From positions 1 to 64,000 of the forward strand of contig NZ_FQVI01000009.1 in assembly GCF_900129135.1 (NCBI RefSeq): a DNA stretch of 64,000 nt, read 5' to 3'. Within the stretch, counting starts at the first letter, position 1. The number at the start of each line of letters is the position of its first letter. Below, piece after piece: positions 52,425 to 60,282 of this stretch. This DNA is from Lactonifactor longoviformis DSM 17459 (GTDB lineage: Bacteria; Bacillota; Clostridia; Lachnospirales; Lachnospiraceae). The notes under the pieces were generated by a model that was not told the DNA's origin, did not search any database, and saw nothing but the letters and a program-made list of their open reading frames with translations. The translations under genes and the position numbers were made by a program.

Positions 52425-53264
52425 TTATAGATACTCTTTTAAGATTTCCCAGATTCCTTCTTCATCATTGGATGCCGTCACGGTATCCGCCGCAGCCTTT
52501 AGCTCAGGGTTCCCGTTAGCCATAGCAACCCCAAGGCCGGCTGCCTCAAGCATTTCCCTGTCATTCTCACCATCTCCAAACGCAATCATATGCTCTTTTT
52601 TCAGACCCAGCCTGCCAAGAAGCTCCTCCAGAGTTCTGCCCTTTCCGGCACCAGCCGGTCCGAATTCCAGATACCGGTCCAGGGAGGAAGTTACGTAAAG
52701 GTTCGGAATCTGTTCTGCCCTGCTCCGCAGCTCCCTTTTCAGCTCCGGATCCGAAACTACCAAGTCCATTCCCTCTATCCTGTCAAGGTTCTCTCTTATA
52801 AATCCTTTTATATCTTTGACCGGCTTTCTGGTTTTCTGGACATAGGCTGCGCTTTCCGGGGATACCCGGTATGCTCCGGGGTTTTCCACGTAAGACTGGG
52901 GCGCATATGCCTGCCCTTCAATAAATACCTCAACCGGACACGGACAGGAGAATAAAAGCCCAGCCAATTCCTCCACGGTGCGGCGCTCCATATCACGCCC
53001 GTAGATGCGCATCTGATCCTTCAGGGAAAACAGACTGCTGCCGTTAGAGGTAATCACATACTCCATAATCCCCCATTTACTCACTGCCGACGGAAGTGCA
53101 GTAAATGCTCTTCCGGTGGCTGCTACTACATGAATACCCTGAGCTGAGGCCTTTTCCAGGATCTCTTTTGTTTTTGGCATCAGCTGCTTATGAGAATTCA
53201 GGAGCGTTCCGTCAATATCCATGGCTATCAGTTTTACCTGTCTTGTCTCTCCTTTTCTATTCAT
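52425..53264 (-). CDS. Cof-type HAD phosphatase
   Basis: 279 residues. HAD IIB layout: AMDIDGTLLNS (nucleophile), VVAATGRAF (motif II), a large alpha/beta cap in the middle, Lys in the GAGKGRTLEELL segment, and FGDGENDREMLEAAG (motif IV). It probably dephosphorylates sugar phosphates or a cofactor such as FMN or PLP. Its ATG overlaps the MoxR stop codon by 4 nt (ATGA), so translation is coupled to the AAA ATPase. Confidence 0.93.
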   Translation of the reverse strand: MNRKGETRQVKLIAMDIDGTLLNSHKQLMPKTKEILEKASAQGIHVVAATGRAFTALPSAVSKWGIMEYVITSNGSSLFSLKDQMRIYGRDMERRTVEELAGLLFSCPCPVEVFIEGQAYAPQSYVENPGAYRVSPESAAYVQKTRKPVKDIKGFIRENLDRIEGMDLVVSDPELKRELRSRAEQIPNLYVTSSLDRYLEFGPAGAGKGRTLEELLGRLGLKKEHMIAFGDGENDREMLEAAGLGVAMANGNPELKAAADTVTASNDEEGIWEILKEYL

Positions 53265-54784
53265 AAACTGTTAATCCTTTCAAGAAGATCTCTGTTGGCT
53301 TCCTCAAACAATAACTGCTTATTATACCTGTAATATCTCTCACACTCATATTCCTGAAGAAATTTCACACTGTAAACATTGGCATTGAGCTCTGTCATAA
53401 AGATCACCATCTCCTGGCTTTCTCCGAATGCCGCCTCCATAAAGTCAAATACATTCTCCAGTCTGTCCTCTGATTTCTTCTGGCAGGCTTCCAGCTTTTC
53501 CGTTTCCTCAAGAAACAATTCCTGAAGCCGCTCAATTGCTGTCTCCGCATCCTCTGCCTTCTCAGTGCAAAGAACTGACCGGTAAGCTTCCAGTGTATTG
53601 ATTGTCCGAACCAATGTCGCCTTCTCTTCCCTCCCCAGAATCTCTGCCTTCTTCTTGTTTTCCAATTCCTGTTCTATCAGGGAGATCTCCTGTGTAAGAG
53701 CCTTCCCGGGAGCCGCTGCGGCTTCTTCCAGAACAATACTTTCCTCCAGATGCTTTTTTATTCTCTTCAGCTGCTGATAAAGCCGCTCTACGTAAGCCTC
53801 CATCTCCTGTTCTTTCCGGAAAGAAGTGCTAAGGCGCTCCAGCAACAGGCCGATCACGCTGAGACGCTCATCAAAAGATGCATGGGACAGTTTCTTCAGG
53901 AGCAGACCGTCAATCTTCCCCTGCAGCACCTGTTCCACCTGGTAATCCGCCTGATACATATAGTATAGTTCCAGATAATTAGCAAAGTCTTTGGCTATCC
54001 TTGGATGCTGAATGTATTGAATGACAACTTCCCGATCCACTTTTTTCTTCAGTGTCTCATAAACTGTTATCAGCCTGGATAAATCCTCCCAGCCTCTGGG
54101 CGTGGCAAAAATCTTTCCGTCCACAGTTGTCTCCATCTGATAAAAATTCCCGGGTTTTGTATTCAGATAGGAAATCACGGCCCCATGAATATTTTCTCTG
54201 TAAGCGTACTCCTTCCAGGCCTGGTACTCCGGCTCTACCTGAATTTTTTTTACCCGGTCCATAGTTACCACATCAAACTCCCTTACGGATTTGTTATACT
54301 CCGGTGGATTCCCCGCTGCTACTATCAGCCAGCCTCTGGGAATGGCGTGATTTCCAAAGGTTTTGCACTGGAGGAACTGGAGCATGGCAGGAGCCAGTGT
54401 TTCCGACACGCAGTTAATTTCATCGATGAAAAGAATCCCCTCTCTTTGCCCTGTCTCCTCTATCTTCTCGTAGACAGATGCCACAATCTCACTCATGGTA
54501 TACTCTGTCACAGAATACAGCCTGCCGTCAAACTCCTTTTCGGAGATAAAAGGAAGGCCGATGGCACTTTGCCTGGTATGATGGGTAATGGTGTAAGAAA
54601 CCAGTCCAATCCTGCACTCTTTCGCAATCTGCTCCATAATCTGCGTCTTTCCGATGCCCGGGGCTCCCAGGAGAAGCACAGGTCTCTGCCGGATTTCCGG
54701 GATAACATATTCCCCTTCCTCATCTTTCAGCAGATAAGCCTCTATAGAATTCTTAATTTCTTCTTTTGCCCTTTTGATATTCAT
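53261..54784 (-). CDS. MoxR-type AAA+ ATPase with C-terminal coiled coil
   Basis: 507 residues. Walker A GAPGIGKTQIMEQIA near 40, Walker B GILFIDEINCVSE near 125, the pre-sensor block WLIVAAGNPPEYN and the sensor/arginine region place it in the MoxR group. The last 200 residues are largely helical with coiled-coil stretches (about 320-440). MoxR ATPases usually act with VWA proteins to remodel or activate other proteins, and the VWA gene ends 19 bp upstream. AAAGGAG precedes the ATG. Confidence 0.92.
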   Translation of the reverse strand: MNIKRAKEEIKNSIEAYLLKDEEGEYVIPEIRQRPVLLLGAPGIGKTQIMEQIAKECRIGLVSYTITHHTRQSAIGLPFISEKEFDGRLYSVTEYTMSEIVASVYEKIEETGQREGILFIDEINCVSETLAPAMLQFLQCKTFGNHAIPRGWLIVAAGNPPEYNKSVREFDVVTMDRVKKIQVEPEYQAWKEYAYRENIHGAVISYLNTKPGNFYQMETTVDGKIFATPRGWEDLSRLITVYETLKKKVDREVVIQYIQHPRIAKDFANYLELYYMYQADYQVEQVLQGKIDGLLLKKLSHASFDERLSVIGLLLERLSTSFRKEQEMEAYVERLYQQLKRIKKHLEESIVLEEAAAAPGKALTQEISLIEQELENKKKAEILGREEKATLVRTINTLEAYRSVLCTEKAEDAETAIERLQELFLEETEKLEACQKKSEDRLENVFDFMEAAFGESQEMVIFMTELNANVYSVKFLQEYECERYYRYNKQLLFEEANRDLLERINSL

Positions 54785-54803
54785 GTATGTCTCCTTTTAT
54801 TTC

Positions 54804-56144
54804 TCAGTCCCCTTCTAACCCTGCGTCCACCAAATCCTCCGGTTCCAGTATCAGTTTGATGGCCCAGGGAGGCACATCCACATCCTGATAGTCCTCCTTC
54901 AGAAAGACAAAGGCAGTTTCATACAGGGGCATGGCCGCAGGATAGGTACCATAACCGTCCGTAAAATAGATCAGACCTTTCAGCTTTTCAAACGCTCCTT
55001 GTTCCACCAGTGTATTCACATAGGCAAATGCCGGTCTAAAATCCGTTCCTCCCTGCCCGATTATCTGGAAATGGCTCATATATTCCTCCAGTTCTTCCCG
55101 GTTTGTGATCACCTTATCCTGCTGAATCCGGTCATCACACTGAATAATATGAATCTTTGCCTTCTGAAAGAAGCTCTCTGTCCCGCTGAGCACAGAGTAA
55201 GTCTCCTCCAAAAATTTCTTCACCAGTTCTCCCTTACAGGACATAGAGGTGTCGATTACAATCACAAAATCCTGTATTTTTTTAATCTCCTTTGTCTCCT
55301 GCGGCTCTATCAGAGGCATATTCCCGTAAAGGGAAATCCCGTAGTGGTAGAAAATGTAATCAAAGGTATCCATATCCACCCTGATTTCCTCCCGCATCAC
55401 AGAGAATTTTCTGAGAAAATCTTTATAATCGTATCTCTGACGGTTTTCAGCCTGTACCTGCTCTGCCAGACTTTTAGATTCCTCCGATGCCTCCTTGGAG
55501 AACGTTTCCATCTCTGTCTGCATCCTGTCTCTGATGTCATCCCACCGCTGCTGCATCTGCTGCTGTCTGGGGTCCTTTTGGTTCTGCTTCCATTTGCTGT
55601 GGTCATCTGCGTAGAATTCAGCTTCCCAGTGGGAAAGGCGGATCATTCCATCCTCCCCGGGAAACATTTCCTCCAGCATTCTGTAGATTCCCTGAGCGGT
55701 CACTACCTTCAGCCGGCTCTGGCAGATCTGGTATACCTTCTTTCTCAGCATATCCTGTCTGCGCCGTATACTTTTCTGCAGAAACCCGTCAATGGCATAT
55801 TCTGCAGCTATGTCACAGGCTAAATGCCATCTTCGGTCCTCCCGCTCCCTCCTTCCCCAGATGTGCCTAAACAGACAGTGAAGAATCATATGAAGATAAG
55901 CCCGGTTCACCCAGACTCTTCCCTCTTTATATCTTTCCAAAAGAATTCCGGGATGAAAATACAGGCATCTTCCGTCACAGCCCACCCCATCCACAGCCTC
56001 CTCAGGGGTGAAGGCAAGGGAGGACAGAGCCACATCCAGAAACCGCATCCCCAGATACAGCTCATTTCTGGCATTTCTGAGAATCTCTTTTCCAAGTTCC
56101 TGTTCCTTTAGTTGTCGTTTTTCCTGTTCCTGCAGCGCATTCAT
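54804..56144 (-). CDS. VWA-domain protein with DUF2201-like (pseudo)metallopeptidase domain
   Basis: 446 residues. The N-terminal half resembles DUF2201 predicted metallopeptidases, with a long helix YLHMILHCLFRHIWG followed by LACDIAAEYAID. The zinc motif usually reads HExxH there, but here it is H-M-I-L-H, so the catalytic Glu is missing. The C-terminal half is a VWA-like domain with an intact metal site (VIDTSMS, later YFTDGYG). It presumably partners the MoxR ATPase. A linker of about 60 charged residues joins the halves. AAAGGAG precedes the ATG; 21 bp after the LRR gene. Confidence 0.88.
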   Translation of the reverse strand: MNALQEQEKRQLKEQELGKEILRNARNELYLGMRFLDVALSSLAFTPEEAVDGVGCDGRCLYFHPGILLERYKEGRVWVNRAYLHMILHCLFRHIWGRREREDRRWHLACDIAAEYAIDGFLQKSIRRRQDMLRKKVYQICQSRLKVVTAQGIYRMLEEMFPGEDGMIRLSHWEAEFYADDHSKWKQNQKDPRQQQMQQRWDDIRDRMQTEMETFSKEASEESKSLAEQVQAENRQRYDYKDFLRKFSVMREEIRVDMDTFDYIFYHYGISLYGNMPLIEPQETKEIKKIQDFVIVIDTSMSCKGELVKKFLEETYSVLSGTESFFQKAKIHIIQCDDRIQQDKVITNREELEEYMSHFQIIGQGGTDFRPAFAYVNTLVEQGAFEKLKGLIYFTDGYGTYPAAMPLYETAFVFLKEDYQDVDVPPWAIKLILEPEDLVDAGLEGD

Positions 56145-56165
56145 AGACTCTCCTTTATTCTTCTA

Positions 56166-57140
56166 CTATAACACAAAACGCTTTCTCACGGAGGGATACA
56201 TGGTATGGCTGAAATCTAAAAGAAAACTGCCGGCCTGAGCATCCCCCTCGGCTCCTGCCTTCTCTGTCAAAACACGCAGCACCTCTCTGCCGTTTTGACC
56301 CTCGGGAAGACAATTCCTAACCAGAAATTCCAGCTGATTCAGCTCTTTTTTCTCTATGAGAAAGCATCCTACGCCTTCGGCATTCTCTCTTAGATATTCT
56401 ATATACCTTTCTCCTGCCTCCGGCGTCAGCCTTAAGGGATACAGAAGCCTTCCCATAGCCATTCGGGCCGCCAGCCGGGGATTCTCCTGGGCTTTTGCCA
56501 GATAAAACAGGGAATCATATTCTTCAAACTGAAACTCTTTTTCAAAAAAACAATTGCGGTAGTGAAGTCCCGTGCCGTGCACATGCGTTTCCAGTATTCG
56601 GGCTGGCGTATTCTCAACCCCCTCCTCGTAATATTCCGGAAACCACAGACAGGCATCCTCCTCCCCGTGATAGCAGACACACAGGACTTCCGTCAGCTCA
56701 GTCAGCAGTTCCTTCAGCCCTGCCGCATCCTGGCCGCACACAGTAAAGTCCAGGGTCCTCACCCGATGGCACCCGGTAAAGGCACCAGCTCCTATGTCCC
56801 TCGTCCTGCTGTAAAACTGAATCCTTTCCAGACTGCTGCAGTTGTAAAAAGTATAACGTCCGATTCTCTCCAGGGTTTCAGGCAGAGAGATTTCCCTCAG
56901 CCGCTCTCCGCAGAGTGCCTGCCGGGCGCTCAGAGGGTCCGCAGGCCCTGCGGCATCTATCTTTTCTTTTATTGTTCCATCCAAATGCTCAGAAAATGCA
57001 TAAGGAGCAAGTTCCACAACAGGTTTTCCCTCTATCTCCCCGGGAATTCCCGCATATTGCCCAAAGGAAAAACAGCGTAAAACTTTTACGCCGTCTCCAG
57101 TGACCTCATATACGAATTCCCCGTTCCCTTTAATTTCCAT
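56166..57140 (-). CDS. leucine-rich-repeat (BspA-type) protein
   Basis: 324 residues, no signal peptide, so cytoplasmic. About three BspA/LRR_5-type units are visible (PYAFSEHL; SLPETLERIGRYTFYNCSSLERI; DIGAGAFTGCHRVRTLDF). A helical C-terminal region follows (about 195-320; AKAQENPRLAARMAMGRLLYP; YIEYLRENAEGVGCFLIEKK), which resembles ankyrin-like or tetratricopeptide stacking. It is probably a recognition or scaffold component. It starts inside the end of the upstream HAD gene (11-nt overlap) and precedes the VWA gene by 21 bp, so it belongs to the MoxR/VWA module. Confidence 0.78.
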   Translation of the reverse strand: MEIKGNGEFVYEVTGDGVKVLRCFSFGQYAGIPGEIEGKPVVELAPYAFSEHLDGTIKEKIDAAGPADPLSARQALCGERLREISLPETLERIGRYTFYNCSSLERIQFYSRTRDIGAGAFTGCHRVRTLDFTVCGQDAAGLKELLTELTEVLCVCYHGEEDACLWFPEYYEEGVENTPARILETHVHGTGLHYRNCFFEKEFQFEEYDSLFYLAKAQENPRLAARMAMGRLLYPLRLTPEAGERYIEYLRENAEGVGCFLIEKKELNQLEFLVRNCLPEGQNGREVLRVLTEKAGAEGDAQAGSFLLDFSHTMYPSVRKRFVL

Positions 57141-57930
57141 CTGTCTCCACCAGGCTTCTTAATACTTTTACTACCCCATCATTTCTGCTAGTGTCCGCAA
57201 TGTGTTTTGCTGCCTCTTTTACTTCTTCCCTGGCATTTCCGATGGCATAGCTTTCCTCCGCATTTGCCAGCATACCCAGATCGTTTCCATTGTCACCAAA
57301 TGCCATGGTTTCCGAGCGGTCGATCAGAAGTGATTTCTGAATACTCTGGATCGCTTTCCCTTTGTCAGCACTGTAGTCTGCGAAGTCAATCCAGATCCGG
57401 CCGGCCAGCATGGTGCGGAAGGTGCCTTCCCACCGCGATTTCACGCCCTGACTTATTCCGTCCACGCCGTCTTTGCAGTAAATAGATACCTTAATAATGG
57501 GGATATCCTCTTTTAAAACATCCTCAACCACCTTTACCTGATTGTGATACCCATTTACCAGCAGATCATAAAGGCCTGTATCTGCCCGTTCGATATACAT
57601 GGCGTCTTTTGCTGCAACAGCAACCTCGCACCCCTTCATCCTGCGGATCTCCTGCACCAGTTCTGCCACTTTATTTCTGTCCATCTTCACTTCCAGCATA
57701 TCCACATCCCGGCACACAACATAGGCTCCGTTCTCCGCAATAAAAATCATATCATGAGCAACAGGATCAAAGAGTCTTCGAATACTGGCATACTGCCGCC
57801 CGCTGGCTGCCGCAAATATAATTCCTTTTTCTTTTAATTTTCTGACTAAATCAAATAATTCCGGATTCAATCTGTCTGTCCCCTCGTCCAGAAGTGTTCC
57901 GTCAATATCGGTGGCGACTAATTTTATCAT
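57130..57930 (-). CDS. Cof-type HAD phosphatase
   Basis: 266 residues, same subfamily as the gene at 52425-53264. VATDIDGTLLDEG, FAAASGRQYAS, a variable cap, Lys in the SADKGKAIQSI segment and MAFGDNGNDLGML are present in order. It probably acts on phosphorylated sugars or cofactors. It is first in the operon, with a clear promoter at 57959-57988 and GGAG before the ATG, and overlaps the LRR gene. Having two related HAD genes in one operon is unusual. Confidence 0.93.
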   Translation of the reverse strand: MIKLVATDIDGTLLDEGTDRLNPELFDLVRKLKEKGIIFAAASGRQYASIRRLFDPVAHDMIFIAENGAYVVCRDVDMLEVKMDRNKVAELVQEIRRMKGCEVAVAAKDAMYIERADTGLYDLLVNGYHNQVKVVEDVLKEDIPIIKVSIYCKDGVDGISQGVKSRWEGTFRTMLAGRIWIDFADYSADKGKAIQSIQKSLLIDRSETMAFGDNGNDLGMLANAEESYAIGNAREEVKEAAKHIADTSRNDGVVKVLRSLVETDGN

Positions 57931-57958
57931 AACGTTCTCCTCTGAATCTTGATAAAAT

Positions 57959-57988
57959 ACTATATATTAGTGTTTGTTATTTTGTCAA
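57959..57988 (-). promoter_or_regulatory. sigma-A promoter of the HAD-LRR-VWA-MoxR operon
   Basis: Minus strand TTGACA (57988-57983), 18-bp spacer, TATAGT (57964-57959), about 30 bp before the first start codon. The neighbouring 331-bp gap (57931-58261) is AT-rich and otherwise holds only the promoter for the next gene. Confidence 0.75.
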
Positions 57989-58133
57989 TCCCTATTATAT
58001 TTGATTTTACTTCTTATATCTACACTTTTTATTTTCTTATCATAATAATTTAAGAATTACTGTTCATTTCAAGCCCGGTAACACGCTTTAAAAAGTGTAT
58101 ATTGCAGAGAATATCATCCAGCCAAGACTCTGA

Positions 58134-58199
58134 TTGCTTCTGACCGTTTTTAGGTGTATGATGTGCATAAGGGAGAAAAAGTACGGTGAACGCCGTACC
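58134..58199 (+). promoter_or_regulatory. promoter and leader dyad of the small Cys-protein gene
   Basis: TTGCTT (58134-58139), 17-bp spacer, TATGAT (58157-58162). In the leader, GTACGG (from about 58182) pairs with CCGTAC (to 58199) around six bases. No T-run follows, so it may be an operator or an mRNA 5' hairpin. Confidence 0.6.
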
Positions 58200-58261
58200 C
58201 CGCCTTAAAAAGGAAGACAGGGAGGGCTCCTCAGTATGATGTAGAATTGGGAGGATAAGCT

Positions 58262-58591
58262 ATGACGAAAGTAAGAATTAAACCTGGAATCTGTAATTTT
58301 GTAACCACTGTAATCGCCGAGCGTTCTGACGAAGAAGAAACTGAGGTAACCGTAAAGGTAAAAAGCGGCTGCCCAAGTGTCAAGAAAATGATGGAGGTGC
58401 TGGGTGATACTTTTGACGCCTATGAGGTCTGCCTTGTGAAACCGGGGGAGGGTCCCTTCTTTGAGTATGCAAAAACCAATTTCCCGGTGCACGCAGGATG
58501 TCCTATTCTGGCCGGAATCACGAAATGCATCGAGGCGGAACAGCAGCTGGCATTAAAGAAGGATGCTTCCATAGAATTTATAGAAGAATAA
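58262..58591 (+). CDS. small conserved-looking cysteine-containing protein, unknown family
   Basis: 109 residues, soluble, with five cysteines at about 11, 37, 57, 80 and 89. The IKPGICNFVT start, the KSGCPSVKKMMEVLG middle and the VHAGCPILAGITKCIEAEQQLAL end look like a small binding fold with a Cys-Pro pair repeated (SGCPS, AGCPI). I have the impression of a conserved uncharacterised family in anaerobes but cannot name it. GGGAGG lies about 7 nt before the ATG. Single gene closed by a strong terminator. A metal- or cofactor-binding role is only a guess. Confidence 0.65.
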   Translation: MTKVRIKPGICNFVTTVIAERSDEEETEVTVKVKSGCPSVKKMMEVLGDTFDAYEVCLVKPGEGPFFEYAKTNFPVHAGCPILAGITKCIEAEQQLALKKDASIEFIEE

Positions 58592-58630
58592 GCCGCTTCT
58601 CTGGCTTCGGAATCTCAAAAGAAAGTAACA

Positions 58631-58674
58631 TAACAGCGCGGGCATCGGGAAATTTCCCGACGCCCGCGCTGTTA
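58631..58674. terminator. very strong, nearly perfect palindromic terminator
   Basis: TAACAGCGCGGGC (58631-58643) pairs with GCCCGCGCTGTTA (58662-58674), enclosing the palindrome TCGGGAAATTTCCCGA. It separates the convergent small gene and the SDR operon. Confidence 0.9.
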
Positions 58675-58693
58675 TATTTCCTTTCCCTGCTGA

Positions 58694-59449
58694 TTAAAAA
58701 ATGGTATATCCCCCATCCACTGCAAGCCCCGTGCCATAGATAAAGGAAGATTCGTCACTGGCCAGAAAGAGAATTGCTTTTGCCACTTCCTCCGGCTGTC
58801 CCGGACGACCTGCAGGATCCATTTTAATTTTCATGGATACCGGATGCTGAGGCATCTGAAGAATCCGGGCGATCATCTGCGTATCAATGGGCCCTGGAAG
58901 CACTGCGTTAATGCGGACCCCTCTGGGGCCATGATCCATTGCCATCTGTCTGGTCAGTCCAAGAAGCCCGTGCTTTGCTGTGGTATAAGCAAGGCCTCCC
59001 CTTCCCGCTGCAGTGGATGCCATGGAAGCAACATTCACAATATTTCCCCCTCCCTGCTTTTCCATAATAGGAATTACCCTTTTGCACAGGGAGAAGGGCG
59101 CTGTAAGATTAACCGCCAGAACCTTATTCCACTCTTCATAAGTAATATCATCCATGTTCGCCAGACTTCCGCCCACACCGGCATTATTCACCAGAATGTC
59201 AATCCGGCCATAAGTCTCCAGGCATGCCTTCACCAGTCCGTCAAGTTCCTCCTCGGAGGCCACATTTGTTTTCTGATAAAAGGCTTCACGGCCTGCCGCC
59301 TTAATCTCTTCCACACAGGAGTTCCCGGCCTCTTCGCTGGTTCCCACTACGACTACCTTTGCGCCTTCTTCCGCAAACAGCCTGGCTGCTGCTCTTCCGA
59401 TTCCCTTGGTTGATCCTGTGATTACTGCTACCTTTCCCTCTAATCTCAT
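58694..59449 (-). CDS. short-chain dehydrogenase/reductase
   Basis: 251 residues. Classical SDR: TGSTKGIGRAAARLF cofactor loop near 12, NNAGVGG near 88, the catalytic Ser in NVASMAS, YTTAKHG (Y-x-x-x-K) near 155 and PGPID after it. The size and the VDGG C-terminus fit hydroxysteroid, 3-oxoacyl or sugar dehydrogenases. It is the last gene of an operon with a decarboxylase-family protein and a BaiCD/FadH-type flavin reductase, so it probably oxidises or reduces a hydroxyl/keto group on the same unknown substrate. Confidence 0.92.
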   Translation of the reverse strand: MRLEGKVAVITGSTKGIGRAAARLFAEEGAKVVVVGTSEEAGNSCVEEIKAAGREAFYQKTNVASEEELDGLVKACLETYGRIDILVNNAGVGGSLANMDDITYEEWNKVLAVNLTAPFSLCKRVIPIMEKQGGGNIVNVASMASTAAGRGGLAYTTAKHGLLGLTRQMAMDHGPRGVRINAVLPGPIDTQMIARILQMPQHPVSMKIKMDPAGRPGQPEEVAKAILFLASDESSFIYGTGLAVDGGYTIF

Positions 59450-59468
59450 ATCATAAAACCTCCTCTTT

Positions 59469-60257
59469 TTATTTCAGCCACCAGTCCCAGCGGATGTAGG
59501 AATACGGCAGGAATTCCATAGGATTTATCTGTCCCAGATTTTCACCGGATTCCAGCACATTGTCTCCCACCGTATAGATTCCTCCGAGCATCTTAACCAC
59601 CTCAAGCTCAGCCCACGGGTCGTGCGGGGAGTCTGTAAGCGCCATCTGACATACTGCCATGTCTTTTTCCTTATTATTATAGACCAGTCTCTGCCGTACA
59701 AGGGTTGGAGGAAGGTCAAAACCGCTGCCGTCCACCGCCTTGGAATACTTAATGTTATACATAGGAACACCGTCACCAATCTGGGCGTCCACCACGTCTC
59801 TTCCTTCCTCCGCATTCATTTTTCCGGCAATCTCTGCATCAATGCGAAAGAACTCAATGCCGTTTCTGGCAATGCTGCCGGTCAGCTTTTTTCCGTCACA
59901 GTTCATCCGGATATCCGCAGGTTTTTTTGGCAGTCCGCAGATCTCCCGTCCCATAGCCATGGCCATGCCGTCGGTTATAGGCATATCCAGACAGTAGTTT
60001 CCCAGCACCCCGTCTTTTTCCGCCAGTACAAAAATACCCGCCTCCTTATAGGGAGGGCAGAAACTAGTTCTGGGATAGTCTGCAATAAAAGCGTTTACCA
60101 GAGGCACCGGCCCTGGTTTCAGACATTTCGGCAGAATCTTTTCAATAATCTCCGGTTTTGTCTCCCAATATACGGTCAGCATCCGGGCATCAAAAAATAT
60201 GGTTTTCCCTCCGGCTGTCTGCTGTAACTGTTCCATTGTTTTAATAAAGCTACCCAT
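59469..60257 (-). CDS. acetoacetate decarboxylase family protein
   Basis: 262 residues. The ADC fold is indicated by the MGREICGLPKKPADI segment, where the family's Schiff-base lysine sits, with FRIDAEIAG and flanking hydrophobic-cone strands. True acetoacetate decarboxylases make acetone, but the wider family includes other decarboxylases and aldolase/dehydratase-like enzymes. The ATG at 60257 has AAAGGAGGT about 7 nt upstream; the GTG at 60278 is rejected. It lies between the flavin reductase and SDR genes, 19-25 bp from each. Confidence 0.87.
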   Translation of the reverse strand: MGSFIKTMEQLQQTAGGKTIFFDARMLTVYWETKPEIIEKILPKCLKPGPVPLVNAFIADYPRTSFCPPYKEAGIFVLAEKDGVLGNYCLDMPITDGMAMAMGREICGLPKKPADIRMNCDGKKLTGSIARNGIEFFRIDAEIAGKMNAEEGRDVVDAQIGDGVPMYNIKYSKAVDGSGFDLPPTLVRQRLVYNNKEKDMAVCQMALTDSPHDPWAELEVVKMLGGIYTVGDNVLESGENLGQINPMEFLPYSYIRWDWWLK

Positions 60258-60282
60258 ACAATTACCTCCTTTAATCACCTGA

